Source: DASPSM01 sp963800135
GTDB taxonomy: Bacteria > Planctomycetota > Planctomycetia > Planctomycetales > Planctomycetaceae
Direction of reading: 5' to 3'
NCBI GenBank assembly: GCA_963800135.1
Contig: CAWCZR010000016.1
Location: 62,001 to 126,000, forward strand
Length of the DNA: 64,000 nt
Shown here: piece by piece, positions 46,941-55,454 of the stretch
How the letters are laid out: every line of letters begins with the position of its first letter
Position numbering within the stretch: the stretch's first letter is position 1
Program-made: the position numbers and the translations under genes
Notes under the pieces: model-generated
The model's database searches: none
What the model was told of the DNA's origin: nothing
Seen by the model: the letters and a program-made list of their open reading frames with translations, nothing else

Positions 46941-48693
46941 TCACGACGCACCCTCCCCTTTGTCGTTGTCTCCGAAGTCGTGTTCTGCGGTTGTCTGTTG
47001 ACTCTTGTCAGGTGATCCTCTCGGCGGCGGCAGTCCCGACGCCTGAAGAATGACGACGGCTTCCTCGTTCCGGGATGCCGATGCATCTAATGTGTTATGC
47101 TGTGTGTGTGTTTGTTCTTTTGGATAAGTGTAGGGAGACGGATGTCGTTTCTCTCCTTTCGGAAAGTTCTCTCCCTTCACGTATTCGTTCGCATGGCCTC
47201 TTCTCCACTTGAAGTTGCAGATGATGAAGTCCGTGCGTTTCCACCATTTCTTGACTTCGGTCCACGTCCGACTCGCAGAGTTCTTCCATTGACGAGTGAC
47301 GATTCCGAGCTTGCGGAACGCTTCCCATTGTTTCGCAATCCAGTCGCCAGGGATCGTTTTGTCGCTGTTCTTGCCGAGGCAATGGTCAGCGATCGACAAC
47401 ATCAACCGGTATTCAGCAGGATCAACTCCTGGACAGACCTCCGATCGTTTGTGGTCATCGAGGAGTTTCAGGATGGCTCGGACATCAGCAAAGCTCACAG
47501 GTTCACGCTTCGCTTTGGTCATTTGACTGTCGTCAAATGTTGCCGAAATGCGATCGGCCACCCAGCGAACACGGGAGGCTCTCGCAGGATTCTCCCACGG
47601 AGCCGAGTACAACTCCGCATCCCGATAACCTTGCTCGATCTCGTCCGCAGTCGCAGGAGCCCGTTTGACACGTGTCAGGAGCAGCCCGAGCTTCGTCACC
47701 CGATCCAACGCATTCGGCAGCTTGCGGATGTCCGCAAGCCCTCGGATTCGAGTTACGTCCATCGGTCGCCTGTCGACCGATGGCGTGTTGGGGGCGTCAG
47801 CCCCCAACACTGCCCGCTTCTCTTTAACATGCACTGCTGATCGGGATCGGCGAGCAATCTGACGGCATTCCTTAAGGTCGGCGTCCTCCTGCGCTTTGTC
47901 CTGGGCCTTGCGACTTTGCACATACGTTTCCGTCTCGTCCGCTTTCTTCTCGTCAATGTGCAAGCGAGCCACGATGTTCTTAACATACGACGCACTGACG
48001 ATCGGTACGGCCTTGAATGCGTCCAATGCTGCGAAGTTCCAGGACACGAACGGGAGCTTCCCAGAGACGGCCTGACTTTTCTTTTGTCGTGATCGTCCCT
48101 TTAATCTCGAAATCGCAGAGGATGCCCTGCGAGCGTAGCCAGCGTGTTAACCGCTCCTGGATGAAGTCCGCAGTGTCGTTGAACTCGGCCCAGGAGGAGT
48201 AACGGCTTTTAATGTATCCGTTTTCTCCCCGAAAACTGATTCGCCAAAACGCTGGGAACAGTCCTGCGAGGAGTTCTTTGGCTCGCTGCTGATCGTCCTG
48301 CCACTCGGCATGTGCATCTACGTCTGCGTAGAGCAGGCCGCTCCCCTGTTTCCCGCTTGTGTAGTACCGGAGATAGTCCCCATCGAGCATTTCTTGGACG
48401 TGGTCAGGGCAAAAGATGTTACGGACAACATCCTGATACGGGTTGAACCTCCGTCCGTCCGGGTAGCGGGGAGCTTGGCCTTGTTTGTGGAGAGCGTAGA
48501 GTCGCCAATCTTCCTTCGTAATGAGATGGAAGGGCTTCGGCCAGAGAATCCCACCGAGTTTCAGACCGCAATCGAAAACATTGACGAAGGGCTGGATCGC
48601 CTCGAAGCTGCGGATGGCAAGCTCCGAAATCTCGGACTTGCGCCTTTTTTCTGTCGCTGTTACTCTACATAATGATGAATGTGTGACTGACAC
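46941..48693 (-). CDS. Mobile-element replication protein (frameshifted)
   Basis: The first frame (48693, GTG, to 47980) gives an N-terminal domain with SGLLYADVDAHAEWQDDQQR and FRGENGYIKSRYS. The DxD and following basic/aromatic motif recall primase-type (AEP-like) replication proteins of planctomycete mobile elements; this is inference from pattern. A frame change near 48063 leads into KLPFVSWNFAALDAFKAVP and runs in the second frame to 46941; one extra G explains it, giving SGRLWKLPF. Repaired length is about 580 residues. It lies downstream of the excisionase-like gene. Confidence 0.6.
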
Positions 48694-48707
48694 ATGACCT
48701 CATTTCC

Positions 48708-48735
48708 GCCCCCGCTCACGACGGGGGCCTTTTTA
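48708..48735 (+). terminator. Terminator-like hairpin on the plus strand
   Basis: GCCCCCG-CTCACGA-CGGGGGC followed by CTTTTT. On the plus strand this is a textbook intrinsic terminator, but no plus-strand gene ends here; it lies between two minus-strand genes. It may end an antisense transcript. Confidence 0.55.
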
Positions 48736-48939
48736 TCTGGCAACCAACCTTCTGATTTCATCCACGTCGGCTTGCACATAATACAGCCGCCTGCTCCCAG
48801 CAAAGCGTCTCCTCGGCCTCCACACGTATCCCGCCGAGAGCCAGTTGCGGAATCTCGGTTGCGGCACGCCCAGCATTTCGGCAACTTCCTTGATCGCATA
48901 AAAGTCCTGTCGTCTTCTAACCAGCGTGCCCAGCCGCAT
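48733..48939 (-). CDS. Excisionase-like HTH protein
   Basis: 68 residues from ATG at 48939 with GGAGG five bases upstream. The sequence YAIKEVAEMLGVPQPRFRNW and then RRLYYVQADVDEIRRL matches the winged HTH of the MerR/AlpA/excisionase type. Such proteins direct excision or repress element genes. Direct repeats of AGTATT/AGTATG lie just upstream (48950-48985). A longer frame from 49056 is not protein-like. Confidence 0.75.
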   Translation of the reverse strand: MRLGTLVRRRQDFYAIKEVAEMLGVPQPRFRNWLSAGYVWRPRRRFAGSRRLYYVQADVDEIRRLVAR

Positions 48940-48949
48940 CCAGCCTCCA

Positions 48950-48985
48950 CTGAGTATGGTAGTATTTGCGTTAGTATTGTCTTGC
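48950..48985. promoter_or_regulatory. Direct repeats upstream of the HTH gene
   Basis: GTATGGTAGTATTTGCGTTAG and further AGTATTG form repeated GTATT/GTATG words about 10-17 bases apart. They may be operator sites for the adjacent HTH protein; not established. Confidence 0.35.
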
Positions 48986-49072
48986 TTTAGATCATTTGCA
49001 TCAATATCTATCCTGGCAATATCGCTTCCTGGCGAGCATTCCGCTTTTCTCCCCACAAACTGGGATTCATTG

Positions 49073-50276
49073 GCGACTGGCAGCTAAATAAGACCTCGCA
49101 CCGTGCGTAGCGCGGAGGGAGAATGATCTGGAGTAGAAAACAGGCTTGGCTCTAAGGTTGTGGGTGATAGACGACCACAATCCCCGGAGACCAAGCCATG
49201 GATGGCCATCTTCGTCTTTCGACGCGGGAACGCAAGACGTGTTTGAAGACCTTGCGGACAGCGCGGACGGCTCGGCGAGCACTGGTCCTGTTGTTGCTGG
49301 CCGAAGGACGTTCCTACCGCGAGATCCGCGCGGCCACCTTTGCCAGCCCGACTTTGATCCGCTCGGTGAAACGGGAGTTTGCGACAGGTCGGCTGGGAAT
49401 GGCTTTGCGAACCGAAGAACAACCAGACACAGTTCCTTCGTGGCTGATTTTCGTCGTGCGGTGGCTGTTGAAGTCGACGCCGCAGGACTTCGGCTTCTTC
49501 CGGAGCCGCTGGTCGTGCGGTCTGTTGGCCTTGCTGTTGTGGGAACAGGAACGCATCCGCGTGAGCCCCGAAACGGTCCGCCGGGGGATGCACCGGCGGG
49601 AGTTTGTCTGGCGTCGTCCCCGGCCGGTCGTCGGGCCGCGCGATCCGGAGCATGCCCGGAAGCTGCAGCAAATCCAGCGATTCATCGGACAACTGCCGGC
49701 CAACGAGACCGTTGTGTTCCAGAACGAAGTGGATGTCCATTTGAACCCCAAGATCGGGTCGATGTGGATGCGTCGCGGCCAGCAAGCCGAGGTCGTCACG
49801 CCAGGCAACAACGAAAAACGGCATTTGGCTGGATCGCTTCACTGGCGGACAGGACGGCTGTTGTTGTCGGCTCCAGGAAAGCAACGCAACGCGGCGCTCT
49901 TCGTGGCCCACCTCGACGACCTGCGTCGGCAACTGCGGTCCTATCGGGTGATCCATGTGGTCTGCGACAACGCCAAATTCCACGATTGCCGCGCCATCCG
50001 CGATTACCTGCTTCAACACCCCGGTCGAATTGTCCTCCACTTTCTTCCGAAGTACGCGCCCGAGACGAATCCCATCGAGCGCGTCTGGTGGCACCTCCAC
50101 GAGACGATCACCCGCAATCACCGCTGTCAGTCGATCGACGAACTCCTGCGAGAAGTCACCGATTGGGCCGCGGCTCAAAAAACATTTTTCCTGCAAACGG
50201 CCAGCTTCACAGACCTGTACTCCTTAGCCGCTTAGCGCTCCGCTTCGGTGGAGGTTTTATTTAGTGCCACTGTCGC
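49073..50276 (+). mobile_element. IS630-type insertion sequence
   Basis: About 1.2 kb carrying one transposase gene. Inverted ends are visible: left CTAAATAAGACCTCGCACCG (49084-49103), right (as its complement) CTAAATAAAACCTCCACCG (50245-50263). Similarity continues outward as TGGCA and GCGAC, so the exact tips are uncertain. If TA is the target site, the copies are at 49085-49086 and 50262-50263. It sits between the HTH gene and the next island genes. Confidence 0.85.
49198..50235 (+). CDS. IS630-family transposase with altered first catalytic residue
   Basis: 345 residues. N-terminal HTH region (about 20-60), then the DDE domain. The first catalytic motif reads FQNEVDVHLNPKIGSMW (about 178-194); in relatives it is QDEVD, so the catalytic Asp appears to be Asn. 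The second Asp is in HVVCDNAKFHD and the Glu in PETNPIERVWW (both intact). If the Asn is real, the enzyme should be inactive; a single G-to-A change would explain it. The frame is otherwise full length. Confidence 0.9.
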   Translation: MDGHLRLSTRERKTCLKTLRTARTARRALVLLLLAEGRSYREIRAATFASPTLIRSVKREFATGRLGMALRTEEQPDTVPSWLIFVVRWLLKSTPQDFGFFRSRWSCGLLALLLWEQERIRVSPETVRRGMHRREFVWRRPRPVVGPRDPEHARKLQQIQRFIGQLPANETVVFQNEVDVHLNPKIGSMWMRRGQQAEVVTPGNNEKRHLAGSLHWRTGRLLLSAPGKQRNAALFVAHLDDLRRQLRSYRVIHVVCDNAKFHDCRAIRDYLLQHPGRIVLHFLPKYAPETNPIERVWWHLHETITRNHRCQSIDELLREVTDWAAAQKTFFLQTASFTDLYSLAA

Positions 50277-50487
50277 ATGGCCGAGCACCGCCCCGTGATA
50301 TTGGTCTGGATGCACTGGTATTCACTATGCTATAAGAGGCATTAGTACGGCGGTCGTGCGATAACTACTAAGTAGGAGTAGAAACGCCTTCTCAGCATCG
50401 AGAAAGAGAAGCGTCAACAGCTTGGGGCGACCGCCGCCTCAAGCTGTTTTTGTTTTTGAGGACACAATCTAAAAAGGAGTACAGATC
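50277..50487. other. Leader region upstream of the 50.5 kb genes
   Basis: About 210 bases without a gene. It ends in a strong terminator hairpin only 30 bases before the next start codon. Confidence 0.5.
50415..50457 (+). terminator. Strong intrinsic terminator or attenuator
   Basis: AACAGCTTGGGGCG and CGCCTCAAGCTGTT pair over 14 positions (one G-T) around a five-base loop, followed by TTTGTTTTT. It stands upstream of, not after, a plus-strand gene, which suggests termination of a short leader RNA or attenuation. Confidence 0.75.
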
Positions 50488-50754
50488 ATGGATGATCAAG
50501 GCGAAGCAGAGTTGATTGCACAAGGTAAGGATCTCGTCTGGCTCGTGGAGCGAGAGCGAGACAGCATGTCGAGACGGTGGATTCCAGGGCGGGGCTACGA
50601 ATGCTGTTTCAACGTGCGATACGGGAATGAACGCTGGTGGAGCGTGTTCACCTGCGAGCAGTGGTCGAAATACAGCCCCTTCCACAGATTCAGGTACATC
50701 GGGCAGACGAGGAGTCGGGAGGATGCCCGCAAGCTGGTCCGTCATTACTTTTGA
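50488..50754 (+). CDS. Small hypothetical protein
   Basis: 88 residues from ATG at 50488, preceded by AAAAAGGAG (50472-50480). Charged and aromatic (WWSVFTCEQWSKYSPF), no recognised motif. It is the first of three plus-strand genes with good ribosome-binding sites or overlaps and stands 30 bases after the terminator/attenuator hairpin. Confidence 0.62.
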   Translation: MDDQGEAELIAQGKDLVWLVERERDSMSRRWIPGRGYECCFNVRYGNERWWSVFTCEQWSKYSPFHRFRYIGQTRSREDARKLVRHYF

Positions 50755-50805
50755 GAAGCCGGTGTTCGTGCCGACGCCAGAATTAACATTTTCAGGGAGG
50801 AATAC

Positions 50806-51336
50806 ATGAAAACGATGAATCTAACGGCAACCGAGCTTCCAGCGCTTCGCTGCTGGAGCCGAAACGAGATCAAGCAGTTGCTCGACAAGGCTGTGACCAA
50901 CAAGAGCCGAGTGGCTACAGGATGGCGATACGGATGTCAATTGACGATCCGTACCAATCAGACCTGGGGACTACCAATTCTGATTAAGGCCGGAGGCCAT
51001 GAGTTTTACGTTCTGGTGGACGGCAAGACGCTCGACGAAACTGCGGATGAGATTTATCGGGAGGTTTATGAAGAGCGGCTCCCGCAACGCTCGGGATGGA
51101 CCAAAGAGCGATTGAAGGCGGCGATCGAGAAGGTCATGGGCCTGGAGGTGGTTGGGGAGGAGTCTGCACACGGGACTGTTTTACGCCTCAGAACGCCCAC
51201 TGGGGTGATCCTCTCCATTCTGATCGGCATCAGCGATTATGACGACGGCAATGGGTGGCGAATTACGTCGATCGGGCAGGAGCTTGAGTTCGACCAGCCC
51301 CTTTGGGCGCTGAACGAAACGAATGCGGTGCTCTGA
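50806..51336 (+). CDS. Hypothetical protein
   Basis: 176 residues from ATG at 50806 with AGGGAGGAA upstream. Mixed alpha/beta sequence without a recognised motif (PALRCWSRNEIKQLL at the start; WRITSIGQELEFDQPLW near the end). Its stop overlaps the next start as TGATG, so the two are translationally coupled. Confidence 0.68.
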   Translation: MKTMNLTATELPALRCWSRNEIKQLLDKAVTNKSRVATGWRYGCQLTIRTNQTWGLPILIKAGGHEFYVLVDGKTLDETADEIYREVYEERLPQRSGWTKERLKAAIEKVMGLEVVGEESAHGTVLRLRTPTGVILSILIGISDYDDGNGWRITSIGQELEFDQPLWALNETNAVL

Positions 51337-51752
51337 TGGCGGCAGCGACAACACGAGAGATCAGATTCGCTTGGTGGCACCCCCAAAGGACTTGCCGCCT
51401 TTTTTTCGGACACGGCATCCACTTCCACGACCTATGGGTTGAGGAGGTCCAGGCACTCGTCGACCAACTGACATTTGTCAGTGAGGCCACAGATTACCGG
51501 CCACCGCAGCCATTCGTCGGCCGGTTTGAGAACGACCTGACGTGGCTCGTGGATTATCACCGGAGCCGACCTGGAAAAACGCTCTGTGCGTTCATGGATT
51601 GCGTCGGGGAGGACGGTGACGACGTTGTCTGGGACATCTGCTGGGGCGGGGCGTGCGTCACGATCAGTGAAGCGGAGGCGGACGAACTCGTCAGGAAATG
51701 GCAGGAGTTCATCCGAGAGGAAAAGACGGATTGGACCAAGGAGGGATTTTAG
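51336..51752 (+). CDS. Hypothetical protein
   Basis: 138 residues from ATG at 51336 (TGATG overlap with the preceding stop). Rich in aromatic residues (IRFAWWHPQRTCRLFFGHG; DVVWDICWGGACVTI), with an acidic C-terminus. No family recognised. Followed by a 12-pair hairpin at 51794 and by a palindrome at 51881. Confidence 0.65.
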   Translation: MAAATTREIRFAWWHPQRTCRLFFGHGIHFHDLWVEEVQALVDQLTFVSEATDYRPPQPFVGRFENDLTWLVDYHRSRPGKTLCAFMDCVGEDGDDVVWDICWGGACVTISEAEADELVRKWQEFIREEKTDWTKEGF

Positions 51753-51793
51753 CGTCGGCCGACGAAGGGGGCGTTCATTGCGTTGTTGCGTTA

Positions 51794-51825
51794 CGGCCTG
51801 ATCTGACAGTTGCCAGATCAGGCCG
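51794..51825 (+). terminator. 3'-end hairpin without T run
   Basis: CGGCCTGATCTG pairs perfectly with CAGATCAGGCCG around an eight-base loop, 42 bases after the stop at 51752. It may stabilise or end the transcript, but no T run follows. Confidence 0.5.
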
Positions 51826-51880
51826 GTTGCCCTGGCTTTCGTCAGAAGCTTGCCGATCCAATTTTTGGATTTGGCGGGTC

Positions 51881-51894
51881 TTGCCACGTGGCAA
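51881..51894. repeat. Perfect 14-base palindrome TTGCCACGTGGCAA (copy 1)
   Basis: Lies 129 bases after the stop of the preceding plus-strand gene. Identical to the copy at 52840. Confidence 0.75.
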
Positions 51895-52203
51895 GGACCG
51901 ACCTTTCGATTGAAAGACTGCGTTGTTAAGCGCCGGAATTTCCGGGGCTTGACCGAGGAATTTGGCGGGGGCAGAATTCGGGGACTTCGTTCCTGTGTGG
52001 ACGCAGGGAAAGGCGTGGTGGCCGTCGTCGATGCCGCTTCGGCATTGGCGAAGGTAGCAGGCGGGCTGTCTGCCGGTTCTCAGGTCTTGGACTGGCTGGC
52101 GGATATTGGAGCGCCGCTTCGACGATCGTTAGTCGCAAAGTCGATGAGCCATTCGGCTGGCTCGGTTATATGGAGCAAGTACCGTTCTAACGAAGACAAT
52201 TCT

Positions 52204-52749
52204 ATGGATGAGTCACTGTCGAAAGAAATAGGCGAAGCGGTTGCCAAAATCAGGGCACTGGCTGGAGAAGTCAGCCCATCAATGAGGGATGCGTATCGAT
52301 TGGCAGTCAAAGCTTTGCTTGGCGACCACGATTTGCTGGTCCTGTTTTCCGCCTTGAACTGCCTTTGGAATATCCGATTCAGCCGAGTCATGCTCGACGA
52401 AATGCTCACCGAGGACCGCATTCGTTTTGATAAGGACTACCGCCGACACTCGTTGCGCAGCGATCAGCGTCAATGGTTGGAAACTCATCCGAATGGAACG
52501 CTTGGGGAGGTTCTAGGTTACGGCCGCAAAATCTTAGACCAGTGCCTTGAACTTGGCGAAAAGATCATCGGCGATGGTGCGGACGCTCCGAAAGAATTGG
52601 CTGACCAAATGGAAGACCTTCCATTCGACTTGGACATGGAGCGTGAGAAATCGTACAGCACTCTTGCTTCCTTTTTCCGCAGACGTATTTGGGACGTGGA
52701 ATCGGCGATCGAAGAGTTCGGAGCCGACTTCCGTCTTTCCGACCTTTGA
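52204..52749 (+). CDS. Hypothetical helical protein
   Basis: 181 residues from ATG at 52204. This start is chosen because the sequence from MDESLSKEIGEAVAKIRALAG onward is protein-like and strongly helical, whereas the upstream in-frame DNA (to 51850) is not. An ATG at 52144 is an alternative. The C-terminal half is acidic (FDLDMEREKSYSTLASFF). No family recognised. Followed by the second palindrome copy. Confidence 0.6.
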   Translation: MDESLSKEIGEAVAKIRALAGEVSPSMRDAYRLAVKALLGDHDLLVLFSALNCLWNIRFSRVMLDEMLTEDRIRFDKDYRRHSLRSDQRQWLETHPNGTLGEVLGYGRKILDQCLELGEKIIGDGADAPKELADQMEDLPFDLDMEREKSYSTLASFFRRRIWDVESAIEEFGADFRLSDL

Positions 52750-52839
52750 GTCACCCGAATTGCCCCAGCCATCTCAGGACAGGTGATGAACCCCCGGCAA
52801 ACCCCGGTCGTGTGTCCATTCATCGATTCGCCCCGAACC

Positions 52840-52853
52840 TTGCCACGTGGCAA
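52840..52853. repeat. Perfect 14-base palindrome TTGCCACGTGGCAA (copy 2)
   Basis: Lies 91 bases after the stop at 52749 and in the convergent gap before the methylase end at 52915. Confidence 0.75.
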
Positions 52854-52863
52854 GACCGGCGCA

Positions 52864-52887
52864 TAAAAAAAGCCCTGTTCTGGGGGC
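52864..52887 (-). terminator. Intrinsic terminator of the minus-strand methylase genes
   Basis: On the minus strand AGCCC-CAGAACA-GGGCT is followed by TTTTTT, 28 bases beyond the stop of the methylase at 52915. Confidence 0.7.
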
Positions 52888-52914
52888 TGGTCCAAAAACA
52901 GAATCGTCGATGAT

Positions 52915-53394
52915 TCATTTCGCCAGCCAGTCAATGTACGTCTTGCCTTTGTAGCCCTTCTCCCACACGAACCAACAAAAGGCCATGCGTGCCGAGGGGT
53001 AGCCCTCGAACCCTTCTTTGAGCATCCAAACTCGATACTCGAAAACCCAAATTCTCCGCACGTGTGACCATTTCAGAAATCGCCGTCGCTTGGGCGTTTC
53101 GAGGAACGTGAGCGGCAATAACAATGCCACTTTGTTTCGAGCGACCTGGAGGGTGGAAGGCAAAATCCACATGTGCATCGAGGAGGTACGGCGGATTTGT
53201 GATGACGTGATCGACTTGTCGCCACGTCCTCAAGAAATTTATGCCTGTCTCGCCGTAGAGCCCCGATCGACCAAATCCGTGGAGATTACGTTCAGCCCGT
53301 GGTCGATGAGGACTTTAGACATCGAACCGTTCCCGCAAGCGCACTCCCAGACTGTTCCGGGAAAGTCCTCGACCTTCAGCAGTGCCTCGGTCAT
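52915..53394 (-). CDS. Adenine-specific DNA methyltransferase (two frameshifts)
   Basis: From ATG at 53394: TEALLKVEDFPGTVWECACG (motif I, with CGNG) and VISTDLVDRG. The frame breaks near 53261 (a missing G in a run), continues TWRQVDHVITNPPYLLDAH (motif IV NPPY), and breaks again near 53153. The last frame gives ARNKVALLLPLTFLETPKRR and ends WEKGYKGKTYIDWLAK at 52915. Repaired length is about 160 residues, typical of short phage-type N6-adenine methyltransferases. It overlaps the upstream gene by 80 bases. Such enzymes protect or mark mobile-element DNA. Confidence 0.68.
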
Positions 53395-53860
53395 CCTCCC
53401 ACACCTGGACCAACGCTTCCTCGCCGTTCTTTTTGAGAACTCGGGCGAGTTGGCGGGCCTGTCCCTCATTGCCTGGGAGATCCTTCTCCTCGATCTTGTG
53501 CTTGCGGAGTGCGGCGAGGACTTCGATTGCATCCTCCATGCGGCTTTGAGTGGCGTAATCGAATTCCCAGCGTTGAGCCATGTACGCCCGAAACGTCTTG
53601 TAATGGGCGAGGAAGAGTTGCTCGTCCCGCACTTGACGGAGGGCATCGGCGATTGCAATGAACGAACGCTGAGCCGTCTCGATTTTCCGTTCCAATTTGG
53701 AAAGCGTTGCGGCCTGTTGTGGAGTGAGTTCCTTTTCCTTCTGCTTGTCGTCCGTGACCCGAACCGCCGTCGCCGACTCTCCGAGTGCTTTTGGTTTCTC
53801 AGTGAGTTGGGCCTGATCCTTCTCGACCTGAGACTTCACTACCTTCGTTGTTACATTCAT
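53315..53860 (-). CDS. Mobile-element helical protein upstream of methylase
   Basis: 181 residues from ATG at 53860, chosen because AAGGA lies about seven bases upstream. A Lys/Glu-rich N-terminus leads to a helical domain (AQRSFIAIADALRQVRDEQL; YATQSRMEDAIEVLAAL) seen in phage and plasmid proteins beside methylases and ParB-like genes. A DNA-binding role is plausible but not shown. Its last 27 residues overlap the methylase start in another frame and may reflect a frameshift. Confidence 0.6.
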   Translation of the reverse strand: MNVTTKVVKSQVEKDQAQLTEKPKALGESATAVRVTDDKQKEKELTPQQAATLSKLERKIETAQRSFIAIADALRQVRDEQLFLAHYKTFRAYMAQRWEFDYATQSRMEDAIEVLAALRKHKIEEKDLPGNEGQARQLARVLKKNGEEALVQVWEDDRGTAEGRGLSRNSLGVRLRERFDV

Positions 53861-54017
53861 TCGAACATCCTTCATAAAGAGACATTTGTTGCGGGCCTCG
53901 TTGACCCGTCGATGCCTCTTCATGCGGTGTCCAATCAGATTTGTGATTTCCCTTACCTATTGCAGTAATTGCACTTCCGACGTATGCACTGCGGTTGATT
54001 TGTGATAAAAAATATGA
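53861..54017. promoter_or_regulatory. Divergent promoter region
   Basis: About 157 bases, AT-richer than the surroundings, between the divergent methylase-operon gene and the HTH-Dam gene. It presumably holds both promoters; no consensus pair was clear. Confidence 0.45.
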
Positions 54018-55454
54018 ATGGCAACCAAAGCCCAGAACTTTGCCCAAAATGTTCGGGCCTGGATGAAGGTCCGGGGACTGACGCTCCAGGATACGGCGGA
54101 ACAGACCGGCATTGATTACCGGCTGCTCCAACGATGGGCATCGAAAGGCGTGTCACGTCGAAGCCGGGCGACGGAAAAAGAGTTCTTGCTGCTCGCCAAT
54201 GCGATGGGGTTTTACGAGAGACGTGCCCACTGGTTGTTTTGGGAACTAAATGAGTCCTGGTCCAAACGATCGCCCATCGCTCGACCGCCCGCCTTGATGG
54301 AGTTGTTGGAGCAAGTCGAGTCTGTTGTCCGGTTCGGCAAGATGACCACTCGATCCGAGATGTTGAGTGCGATCAGGAAGGCGCACGAAGCGACCGTCAA
54401 CGAGATCAAGGAACGAGAGAAGCCGAGTCCGTTCCAAATCGACGAGATGAGGTGGATTGATGATCGGAAGAAAGACGATCCCAGAAATCAAATCGACAGT
54501 GCTCCCGACCCGCCTGCTCGCACCTCTTCAACACCGCCATTCAAACTCGATCCATTGGCCCAACAGCGAGGGGAGTCCGATGCAACAAAGTCATCGAAGC
54601 CCGTCAAGGCTCGGGCAAAGACGACCCACCGGACGATTGTGAAATGGACTGGCAGCAAGCGGCGACAGGCTGCCGAGATCCTTCGCCACTTCCCGAGGCA
54701 AATCGAGACGTATTACGAGCCGTTTCTGGGCGGCGGATCATTGCTGCTCAACCTGCTTTCCTCCGAGGTCCAGGTGAAGCGGTTTCGTTGCTCCGACATC
54801 TACGCTCCACTGATTGGGATTTGGAACGTCATCAAAGACGAACCCAGTTTGCTCTGCCACTTTTACGAACACTTTTGGAATGAACTCCAACGGAGAGGCG
54901 TGGAGTTCTATTACGAAGTGCGCACACGGTTCAACGAGGACCGAGACCCGCTAAAGCTTTTCGCTCTGTTGAGCACCTGTCGAAATGGGTTCGTCCGTTT
55001 CAACAAGGAGGCCGAGTTCAACAGCGGATTTCATCATCAAAGAAGGGGCATCCAACCGAAGTGGCTCCGACCGCTGCTGGAAGAGTGCTCGGGCAGACTG
55101 AACGCCGTGGACGTTCAGTTTGAGGCGAAGGACTATCGGTCGGTCGAGTTGGCTCCCGGCGATTTCCTTTACCTCGACCCCCCGTATGAGATGCCCGAGG
55201 GTCGCAGAACAGTCATGTACACCGGCGAGTTTGACCTCTCAGCGATGTGGCCGTGGCTCGAAAAGCAGCGGGGATCGTATGCCTTGTCGCTCGGTGGTTT
55301 TCGAGGCGAGGAGGATCGGCGGGTCGATGTGCCCGACCATCTTTACGACGAGGCTTTCTTGATTGAGAGTCCGAACGCATTTCATCGGATGACGAACCGG
55401 AAGGTGATCGCCCAAGACAGCTTGTACGTTCGCCTAAAATCGCCCCCTCAATGA
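54018..55454 (+). CDS. HTH-fused Dam-type (D12 class) adenine methyltransferase
   Basis: 478 residues. The N-terminus (about 8-70) resembles an XRE-like HTH (LTLQDTAEQTGIDYRLLQRW). A long charged/Pro-rich linker (about 105-205) leads to the D12-class methylase: TIVKWTGSKRRQAAE (206-220), YYEPFLGGGSLL (232-243, SAM binding), CSDIYAPLIGIWN (258-270) and YLDPPYEMP (385-393, catalytic DPPY). It should methylate adenine, by family usually in GATC-like sites, though the target is unknown. The HTH fusion is unusual and suggests self-regulation or targeted methylation. A four-base overlap (ATGA) follows with the next short ORF. Confidence 0.85.
   Translation: MATKAQNFAQNVRAWMKVRGLTLQDTAEQTGIDYRLLQRWASKGVSRRSRATEKEFLLLANAMGFYERRAHWLFWELNESWSKRSPIARPPALMELLEQVESVVRFGKMTTRSEMLSAIRKAHEATVNEIKEREKPSPFQIDEMRWIDDRKKDDPRNQIDSAPDPPARTSSTPPFKLDPLAQQRGESDATKSSKPVKARAKTTHRTIVKWTGSKRRQAAEILRHFPRQIETYYEPFLGGGSLLLNLLSSEVQVKRFRCSDIYAPLIGIWNVIKDEPSLLCHFYEHFWNELQRRGVEFYYEVRTRFNEDRDPLKLFALLSTCRNGFVRFNKEAEFNSGFHHQRRGIQPKWLRPLLEECSGRLNAVDVQFEAKDYRSVELAPGDFLYLDPPYEMPEGRRTVMYTGEFDLSAMWPWLEKQRGSYALSLGGFRGEEDRRVDVPDHLYDEAFLIESPNAFHRMTNRKVIAQDSLYVRLKSPPQ

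Larger units (their letters stand above)
51753..52203. other. Intergenic region with hairpin and palindrome
   Basis: About 450 bases. An open frame runs through it from 51850, but its sequence is not protein-like and it would overlap the palindrome; it is treated as non-coding. It holds the hairpin at 51794 and the palindrome at 51881. Confidence 0.5.

Noticed and set aside
51850..52203. N-terminal extension of the 52204 gene from a TTG start
   Set aside because: It crosses the palindrome and hairpin region and its translation does not look like protein; the internal ATG gives a sensible helical protein.
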